Shown here: positions 21,160 through 25,896 of the stretch, one piece after another
Layout of the letters: each line of letters opens with the position of its first letter
Position numbering within the stretch: the first letter of the stretch is position 1
Origin: a virus
Virus record (IMG/VR): IMGVR_UViG_3300043410_000414
Coordinates: 1 to 25,896 of that record
Direction: 5' to 3' (one strand)
DNA: 25,896 nucleotides
Made by a program: the position numbers and the translations under genes
Notes under the pieces: generated by a model
What the model was told of the DNA's origin: nothing
What the model saw: only the letters and a program-made list of their open reading frames with translations
The model's database searches: none

Positions 21160-21586
21160 TGTGTTCCCATTTTTGATTTTTGCCCTTGCCTGTTAGAAAG
21201 CCCCATTCACGAGTATGAGGACCAGGCATGAACAAGGTCCATGCAGTTACACCAGGTTTGAGCTCAATACGATGAAAAGACTCAGGGCGACAAATGCGGA
21301 AATGTCCGGGCCCACGCCAGTGACAAATCTCGCCAATTTTTGTGCCAAGACTATTAAACTCTGGAACCCATTCATAGTATCCGCCTTTCAAGATCAATGT
21401 TGCATATGGCCAAGGATGATCATGTACATCATCCGGATCACCTTTTAGAAACTTGTGTAAAAATACATTGAACGGGAACTTCTTGCGTTCTTTCAAAAAC
21501 AGGTAATAACGTTCCAAATATGGTTCGTTATTAATCCTATCATAGATAATGCGCTTGCGTCCCAGACGTTCAAGTAATTTTAACAT
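21116..21586 (-). CDS. Cupin-fold protein
   Basis: 156 aa. Cupin motif 1 is seen as GDPDDVHDHPWPYATLILKG (49-68) with H55 and H57, followed by GGYYEWV. The second half has GPGHFRICRPESFHRIEL with H105, and then TLFMPGP. Metal ligands of the type 2-His plus one His fit cysteine-dioxygenase-like cupins. No substrate can be named; sugar-modifying isomerase or dioxygenase roles are both possible. Common in phage genomes, in my memory without a defined function. AGGA lies 8 nt before the ATG; the ends overlap both neighbours (17 and 44 nt). Confidence 0.85.
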   Translation of the reverse strand: MLKLLERLGRKRIIYDRINNEPYLERYYLFLKERKKFPFNVFLHKFLKGDPDDVHDHPWPYATLILKGGYYEWVPEFNSLGTKIGEICHWRGPGHFRICRPESFHRIELKPGVTAWTLFMPGPHTREWGFLTGKGKNQKWEHNESYLSRRSSTSSV

Positions 21587-22151
21587 TCTTTGTTCCTACA
21601 GATGAGCCTCGGTAGTTGGATTTTAACAGATCATCCACACGTTCTGCAATCTTTTCGGACGCATTGTTTGGTGGATCGTATGCATAGCTGGTAGTACTTT
21701 TTGCTACAGCACTATCATTGGCTAGACTGATGCTGGTTGCACTGGTACTGGTGCCGCACCAAATTTGATTTGGTCCAGGTCCAGGCCAGCCGCCCGTGCC
21801 TGTTCCAGGGATAGGTGTAGTGGGGGCAGGCTGAGGCCAGATAGTTGGACTTGGGCTAATAACAGGGCCGTATGGTGCCGAAGGATTGTAGCCTCCGTTC
21901 CTCCAACCTGCATTGTTAACTTCAAGTCTTTCCAACCTCCGAAGGATTTCGTGTTGATCATCAAACATGCGGCGTAGTGGGCCATTGCGGCGATCATGTT
22001 TGTCGTGATTACGTGCCAACGCACAAATAACCATCAGATGCTGTAGTGTCTTTTGTACACTGGGATCGTCGCTGGTAAGTGCTTCGTCGAACAGGTCGAT
22101 AAACGCTTCTAAATCAAAATCTGCTGAATCTTTTTCTCTTGCGGCGCTCAT
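21570..22151 (-). CDS. Hypothetical protein with Pro/Gly-rich linker, 193 aa
   Basis: Unknown. Residues 1-80 are helical and charged (DFDLEAFIDLFDEALTSDD; HEILRRLERLEVNN), suggesting a dimeric helical domain. Residues about 87-130 are Pro/Gly/Thr-rich (SPSPTIWPQPAPTTPIPGTG) and must be flexible. The C-terminus is Ser/Asn-rich. The layout is like an adaptor or structural linker; no catalytic motif. AAGG precedes the ATG, which overlaps the upstream stop (ATGA). Confidence 0.82.
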   Translation of the reverse strand: MSAAREKDSADFDLEAFIDLFDEALTSDDPSVQKTLQHLMVICALARNHDKHDRRNGPLRRMFDDQHEILRRLERLEVNNAGWRNGGYNPSAPYGPVISPSPTIWPQPAPTTPIPGTGTGGWPGPGPNQIWCGTSTSATSISLANDSAVAKSTTSYAYDPPNNASEKIAERVDDLLKSNYRGSSVGTKNVKIT

Positions 22152-22399
22152 AGGTCATCACCTTCCTCTAAATGTCGAATCCATGAATCAACTTGTGATT
22201 CAGCTTCCTCGCGTGTCATGCAATGCACAGTGGCAGTTAAACGACCTTCGCGATTCATTTTAAGATCAAATGGCACAACACCTGCGCTGAAGATAAGATC
22301 AGGATCATCTAAGTGACGTGTGATTTGAAATGTTTGCATGGTGCGAGCTTTTTCAATAAGCTCATTGGCCATAACGGCCGCTGTTAGACTTGGGTTCAT
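22148..22399 (-). CDS. Hypothetical small protein, 83 aa
   Basis: Unknown. N-terminal helix (MNPSLTAAVMANELIEKART), then a beta pattern (DPDLIFSAGVVPFDLKMNRE, LTATVHCMT) and a C-terminal acidic helix (EEAESQVDSWIRHLEEG). ATGA overlaps on both sides, directly after folE. Confidence 0.8.
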   Translation of the reverse strand: MNPSLTAAVMANELIEKARTMQTFQITRHLDDPDLIFSAGVVPFDLKMNREGRLTATVHCMTREEAESQVDSWIRHLEEGDDL

Positions 22400-23184
22400 C
22401 TTGGGGCAAACTCCTGTTGTAATTTGATATTATCAAAGAACTCTTTCTTAACGCCTGCATCAGATCTGAATACACCGTTAAGCACAGTGGTCTGTGTTAG
22501 ACTACTGTGTGCCATAATGCCACGATTCTCACAGCAACCGTGTGTGGCTTGAATATACACCGCTACATTTTGCGAATTAGTTGCTTTGCTAATCTCTCGG
22601 GCAATGTCGTTACAAAGTTCCTCCTGGAGAGTACCTCGTCTTGCACACCACTGTGCAATGCGTGTGTACTTGGAGAGTCCGATGAGTTTCTCAGCAGCCA
22701 AAATGCCAATATAAGCAACGCCAGTAACGGGTTGGTGATGATGGCTACACATACTGCGAAGCTCACTACGAACAACCAACATACCTTCATAACGGTCCTG
22801 CGTGTCGTTTGGAAATGCTGTTGCACTTGGTCCTGGTTCATATCTTCCTGCCATTATTTCATTAAAGTACATCTTAGCAAGACGGCGAGCTGTACCCTTG
22901 CTATTAGGATCGTTTTCACGATCAATCAACAGTCGATCTAGAACAGTTTCAAATGCTTCTGTTGCTTCGTCAATTAGTTGAGCTTTAACATGATCGTTGT
23001 CAATGTATTCGCTGATGTTGTCACCAGCCCAGAACCGCTTACCATCACGTTTCATTTTTGCACGAAGATAGTTACCTAGATACTTTTCTTCTTGGTAACC
23101 ACCGTCGCCTGCCATGGCATCTAACGCTGTTTCGTTATCATGTGGTTCTGGATCGTTACTAATATATGCTTTTTCGTATACCAT
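22396..23184 (-). CDS. folE: GTP cyclohydrolase I
   Basis: 262 aa. FolE converts GTP to dihydroneopterin triphosphate, the first step of both folate and 7-deazaguanine (queuosine-type) synthesis. Zinc ligands are at their expected places: C146 and H149 in MCSHHHQPV, C217 in THGCCENRG (with H215). ARRGTLQEELCNDIAREI matches the conserved helix. About 110 residues precede the usual catalytic core, longer than in E. coli (222 aa); the extra stretch (1-70) is acidic and helical. GGAG lies before the ATG, and the gene has its own promoter (23224-23252). QueD-like proteins and QueE lie downstream. Confidence 0.96.
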   Translation of the reverse strand: MVYEKAYISNDPEPHDNETALDAMAGDGGYQEEKYLGNYLRAKMKRDGKRFWAGDNISEYIDNDHVKAQLIDEATEAFETVLDRLLIDRENDPNSKGTARRLAKMYFNEIMAGRYEPGPSATAFPNDTQDRYEGMLVVRSELRSMCSHHHQPVTGVAYIGILAAEKLIGLSKYTRIAQWCARRGTLQEELCNDIAREISKATNSQNVAVYIQATHGCCENRGIMAHSSLTQTTVLNGVFRSDAGVKKEFFDNIKLQQEFAPR

Positions 23185-23199
23185 TTGTTCTCCGAGTTA

Positions 23200-23215
23200 T
23201 AGCCGAGGATGGCTA
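23200..23215 (-). promoter_or_regulatory. Small hairpin in the folE leader
   Basis: TAGCC/GGCTA arms with a 6-nt loop (23200-23204, 23211-23215), in the leader upstream of the GGAG ribosome site. It may stabilise the message or be a weak regulatory stem; no known riboswitch pattern is seen. Confidence 0.35.
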
Positions 23216-23223
23216 AATGTTTA

Positions 23224-23252
23224 ATTGTAAATTTATTTAGACTCTGTGTCAA
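23224..23252 (-). promoter_or_regulatory. Sigma-70 promoter for folE
   Basis: Minus strand TTGACA (23252-23247), 17-nt spacer, TACAAT (23229-23224). The -35 lies in the last codons of galE. The leader to the ATG is about 33 nt. Confidence 0.87.
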
Positions 23253-24222
23253 CAAGATTTGATGGGTTATTATACCACTTCCATGCGCTCTTGATAATTG
23301 TTTCTAAATCGCTGTGCTCTGGTCGCCAACCTAGTTGTGTTCTAGCCATCAACGTGCCAGCAACCAGTCTGTCAGGGTCACCCAGCCTGCGTTTGCCAAT
23401 GGTCAGTTGTACAGGTCCAATGTGTTTGCACACAGCATCAATGATTTCTTGATTACTGTAACCTTGTTCTGTGCCAAGATTAAGTGCAAAGCACTCCTGC
23501 ATGTCGCTGAGTAGATAGCTTACAGCCAATGAGTGCGCTTCTGCTAGATCATTAACATTAATATAATCCCGAATGCAAGTGCCATCAGGAGTAGAATAGT
23601 CGTTTCCATATAAGGTAAATTCCTTGTTGTCACGTACACTTTCTAGCAGTCGAGCAATGATATGCGTAGCGCCTGGTGCTTGTCCTAGCTCACCGGACGC
23701 ATCTGCACCACAAGCATTAAAGTAACGCAAACATGCTGACTTCATGCCATAGGCTTTGTAGTGATCAACCAGCATGATCTCAATCATGGCTTTGCTTTGG
23801 CCATATGGACTCAAAGGATTGTAGGCTTGATTCTCGTAGATCAAGTCTGCTTCGGGAGATCCGTATACTGCCGCACTGGAACTAAACACAACCACTGGCA
23901 TTCTTTCTAACCAACGCAGAGCATTTAAGAACGCCGCTGTCTTGGCCACGTTGTTGGTATAGTATTCAGCAGGATCTGCCATACTAGGACCAACAAGACT
24001 TGTACCAGCACAATGCACAACCGCATGTGGATTGTGGTATGCAAGTGCATCAAAGCACACAGGACTATGATAATCAGCTTCGATAAACTTGTCCATGTAT
24101 TTGACAGTGTGTTCTCTATACACACGATCAAGTCCGATCACTTCATAGCCATCTTCTTTGAGTTTTTTGCATACATGGCTACCAATGTAGCCTGTTGCGC
24201 CTGTTACAAATACAGTTTTCAT
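23233..24222 (-). CDS. galE: UDP-glucose 4-epimerase
   Basis: 329 aa, extended SDR fold. NAD-binding GATGYIG (8-14), FSSSAAVYG (113-121), catalytic YGQSK (140-144), and the GalE-typical segments YFNACGAD and STPDGTCIRDYINVNDLAEA. It interconverts UDP-glucose and UDP-galactose (or the GlcNAc/GalNAc pair), supplying donors for the glycosyltransferase-like genes at both ends of the window. AGAGG precedes the ATG; its start overlaps the stop of the upstream gene (ATGA). Confidence 0.95.
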   Translation of the reverse strand: MKTVFVTGATGYIGSHVCKKLKEDGYEVIGLDRVYREHTVKYMDKFIEADYHSPVCFDALAYHNPHAVVHCAGTSLVGPSMADPAEYYTNNVAKTAAFLNALRWLERMPVVVFSSSAAVYGSPEADLIYENQAYNPLSPYGQSKAMIEIMLVDHYKAYGMKSACLRYFNACGADASGELGQAPGATHIIARLLESVRDNKEFTLYGNDYSTPDGTCIRDYINVNDLAEAHSLAVSYLLSDMQECFALNLGTEQGYSNQEIIDAVCKHIGPVQLTIGKRRLGDPDRLVAGTLMARTQLGWRPEHSDLETIIKSAWKWYNNPSNLVDTESK

Positions 24223-25181
24223 TGTGCCTCTAATACAATACGATCTAGTTCGTCACGCAGGTCCTGCTCATCTGGATCATAAGCAATGCCTTGCCACTCT
24301 TTGATTTTAAGTTCGTTGGTAGCATCATACGTGCTGTGCCAGAAAGTGCCGTTCCATTCAGCTTGACGTGTCCAACTGTCTTTGCCTGGTGTTTTGATGT
24401 TGTAAACACCTGTACGCACTGGCTTGATTTTCTTGGGGAACCAGGCTGTCATGGTGTATTCAATGTCATCCATGTTGGTGTACTTTTCAAACTTGCCTGC
24501 GTTTTTGTTTGAACCTGCAATATACATGCCAAAGTCTGAACTCTTGCCGTCTGTGTTGCCGCCGTTGTTGTCAATCTCTTCGCCATCATATTCAACATGA
24601 TTGATAATTTCTTCACCGTCAATCTCATCGTATTGTAGCGTGAGCTTGGTAATGTCAAAAGGTTCTTTGAGATCAATGCTACCATCAAAGAACGTGCCTT
24701 TTTCATTGCTACGTCCGATGAACACCACTGTACCATCTGGTTTTTCACCAATGTAAACTTCGTCGCCGCATGACCATTCTGGGCTATCATCAAATCCGTC
24801 TAGATCTTCTAGACTGCGTTCGTATACAGTATCACCGTTCTCATCTGTGATTTGTAGTGTGCCTGCATTACGGCTAACGCCGTGTGCATGTGCCATGTTA
24901 TCGCACTCATACCATGAGCCTGGCGGGAATGGCCACATGTCTTCTGGAATATTGTTTTCTTCTGCGTAGTCACTATCCCAGGCAAAGTCGCTGAGGTCTA
25001 GCCTACGAGCCTTAAAGTAGTCGTAGATTGCACGATCCACTGTGCCCATTACAGTTTCGCCACCATAGCCCCACATGCAGATGCTGTAGGTGCGTGGAGT
25101 GAACTTGAGCAGTTCAATTAGTTTTTCGTGTTCAGGATTAACAGTTTCTTCAACCGCCCCAGGGGATGATTTTTTCTTCAT
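24219..25181 (-). CDS. Acidic hypothetical protein, 320 aa
   Basis: Unknown. Very acidic throughout (e.g. ERSLEDLDGFDDSPEW, LQYDEIDGEEIINHVEYDGE), with two or three beta-rich blocks and many tryptophans (EDMWPFPPGSWYECD; WNGTFWHSTYDAT). No signal peptide, membrane segment or catalytic motif visible. Beta blocks such as CGDEVYIGEKPDGTVVFIGR look like repeated small barrels. AAGGA lies 6 nt before the ATG, and a candidate promoter (25208-25236) precedes it. It is coupled to galE. Confidence 0.87.
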   Translation of the reverse strand: MKKKSSPGAVEETVNPEHEKLIELLKFTPRTYSICMWGYGGETVMGTVDRAIYDYFKARRLDLSDFAWDSDYAEENNIPEDMWPFPPGSWYECDNMAHAHGVSRNAGTLQITDENGDTVYERSLEDLDGFDDSPEWSCGDEVYIGEKPDGTVVFIGRSNEKGTFFDGSIDLKEPFDITKLTLQYDEIDGEEIINHVEYDGEEIDNNGGNTDGKSSDFGMYIAGSNKNAGKFEKYTNMDDIEYTMTAWFPKKIKPVRTGVYNIKTPGKDSWTRQAEWNGTFWHSTYDATNELKIKEWQGIAYDPDEQDLRDELDRIVLEAQ

Positions 25182-25425
25182 GGTGGTCCTTCTTGAGTAA
25201 TGATACTAGTTTACATTGTTCGTAGAGTTTTGTCAAGTCTACTGCGCCACCAACTCCGTCTTGAGCATAGTAGTTAGCGCCATGTCCCCATGCGTTTACT
25301 GTGTTTTGGTAAACATGTATGGCATAGTCTGGGCAAACTTCTTTCCACCAAAGGGCTTCTGTAAGCATTTGGTGCCAAAGTGAAAAATCGAAGTTTAATT
25401 TTTCGTATTCGTGGTCTGTTGGCAT
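25150..25425 (-). CDS. Hypothetical protein, 91 aa
   Basis: Unknown; tryptophan/tyrosine-rich with FDFSLWHQMLTEALWWKEV, GHGANYYAQDGVGG and a basic end (LLKKDHHEEK). The ATG at 25425 has AAGGA 11 nt upstream. An ATG twelve codons earlier (25461) lacks a site and would increase overlap with the upstream gene. It overlaps the next gene by 32 nt. Confidence 0.75.
   Translation of the reverse strand: MPTDHEYEKLNFDFSLWHQMLTEALWWKEVCPDYAIHVYQNTVNAWGHGANYYAQDGVGGAVDLTKLYEQCKLVSLLKKDHHEEKIIPWGG
25208..25236 (-). promoter_or_regulatory. Candidate sigma-70 promoter for the 320-aa gene
   Basis: Minus strand TTGACA (25236-25231), 17-nt spacer, TAAACT (25213-25208), inside the end of the 91-aa gene and about 27 nt before the next ATG. 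The -10 is a poorer match than in the other promoters. Confidence 0.55.
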
Positions 25426-25547
25426 GTGCAGTTGCGTCCTTGATCGCAGTTGCCTGTACATGCACTAGGTGGTAACTTGCTCGCACTATACCAAATAACA
25501 GCAAGTGCTACAATAACAATACCTAGGATGTACAGGACAGCTAACAT
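25395..25547 (-). CDS. Small membrane protein with Cys-rich tail, 50 aa
   Basis: One N-terminal transmembrane helix (MLAVLYILGIVIVALAVIWY) followed by a short tail with four cysteines in about 15 residues (ACTGNCDQGRNCTC). I chose the ATG at 25547, which shares a TAATG overlap with the upstream stop. An in-frame ATG at 25601 (68 aa) has a slightly better purine-rich upstream site and cannot be excluded. Function unknown; small membrane proteins with such a C-N-C-QGR-C-C tail appear in T4-like phages, in my memory. Confidence 0.75.
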   Translation of the reverse strand: MLAVLYILGIVIVALAVIWYSASKLPPSACTGNCDQGRNCTCQQTTNTKN

Positions 25548-25896
25548 TAGAATTTGCTTTCGTGTGTATGTTTGCGATAGTCTGTGCCCATACGCAACCA
25601 TTGTTCGCCTTTGCCTTCTAGGATGTCAACAATGCGATCAACTGTGCCATTGGTCCAGTCTGATATCTTACCTTGGTTAGGATGTGGACGCTTTAGCAAT
25701 GCTTCCAGTTTGTTCATTGCATCTTCTATCGACCAAGGAATATAAAGTCTTTCAGGATCGTTAGCGAAGGATTCAGGGAAACTGCGATAAGCAGGGTAAA
25801 GCACATTACAGCCCAGAGTGTCTGCTTCACTGACGGTGTTGGAAACCCAGTCTTGTAAAGCACAATTAAAGAGCACACGAGTATCAGTAAGGAGAG
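25547..25896 (-). CDS. Glycosyltransferase-like protein, C-terminal part (start beyond window)
   Basis: The frame is open to the window edge (…LLTDTRVLFNCALQDWVSNT…), so only the last about 116 residues are here. TVSEADTLGCNVLYPAYRSF, then ERLYIPWSIEDAMNKLEALL, is the donor-binding and C-terminal helix region of GT-B-type glycosyltransferases, where the E-A/G-x-x-x-G pattern binds the nucleotide sugar. An internal GTG could begin a shorter protein but that is unlikely. Its stop overlaps the next ATG (TAATG). Confidence 0.72.
   Translation of the reverse strand, partial: LLTDTRVLFNCALQDWVSNTVSEADTLGCNVLYPAYRSFPESFANDPERLYIPWSIEDAMNKLEALLKRPHPNQGKISDWTNGTVDRIVDILEGKGEQWLRMGTDYRKHTHESKF

Noticed and set aside
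22563-22841. Second minus-strand frame with hydrophobic helix inside folE
   Set aside because: It is out of frame in conserved folE sequence, with no ribosome site; the hydrophobic helix arises from the frame shift.
22507-22941. Plus-strand frame of 144 codons with Cys-rich hydrophobic product
   Set aside because: It lies opposite folE, whose zinc and substrate motifs fix the coding strand; it has no ribosome site.
1-25896. tRNA genes, CRISPR arrays, transposases, integrase or attachment sites
   Set aside because: Read on both strands, I saw no cloverleaf-like sequence, no regularly spaced repeat, and no product with integrase or transposase motifs.

Overview
The window is a stretch of a tailed dsDNA bacteriophage genome, most likely a T4-like (myovirus-type) marine or freshwater phage. 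About 49 protein genes can be supported and all lie on the minus strand. They are tightly packed: many junctions are ATGA, TAATG or TGATG stop/start overlaps, and very few gaps exceed 60 bases. Nucleotide metabolism genes, a T4 RNase H-type exonuclease, a deazapurine/pterin gene set, sugar-nucleotide enzymes and many small unknown proteins are mixed together as in large lytic phages. There is no integrase, transposon, tRNA or CRISPR array, and I saw no structural gene that I can name. The host is not identifiable. Host-type sigma-70 promoters imply transcription by the bacterial RNA polymerase.

Reading in the direction of transcription (high to low coordinates):
(1) 25.9-23.2 kb: the end of a glycosyltransferase-like gene, two or three small genes, a 320-aa acidic unknown, and galE.
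(2) 23.2-16.3 kb: FolE, unknowns, a cupin, a phosphoribosyltransferase, a cytidylyltransferase, two tandem QueD-like proteins, a HIT protein, an HldD-like epimerase and QueE. This combines most of the preQ0 route (FolE-QueD-QueE; no QueC in the window) with sugar-nucleotide chemistry.
(3) 16.3-10.0 kb: a protein with a histone-H1-like tail, small unknowns, the 5'-3' exonuclease, a GT-B-like glycosyltransferase and another block of small conserved-looking unknowns.
(4) 9.5-7.3 kb: a three-gene cassette led by a DGQHR/ParB-like protein, with its own promoter and terminator.
(5) 7.3-4.4 kb: a small gene, then a MoxR/CobS-like AAA+ ATPase and its VWA/metallopeptidase-like partner, each with its own promoter.
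(6) 4.4-0 kb: small membrane proteins and unknowns, then DHFR, thymidylate synthase and the start of another glycosyltransferase-like gene.

Eight good sigma-70 promoters (TTGACN, 17-18 nt spacer, TATAAT-like) plus two weaker candidates divide the window into nested transcription units. Several carry a dyad or hairpin over the -35 or at the start site. One promoter would start transcription exactly at the exonuclease ATG, giving a leaderless message.

FolE, DHFR and thymidylate synthase could together support folate and dTMP supply, while FolE/QueD/QueE supply a 7-deazaguanine precursor. The epimerases, the cytidylyltransferase and at least three glycosyltransferase-like genes point to glycan or DNA glycosylation chemistry. 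All functional statements rest on motifs read by eye; no database search was possible.
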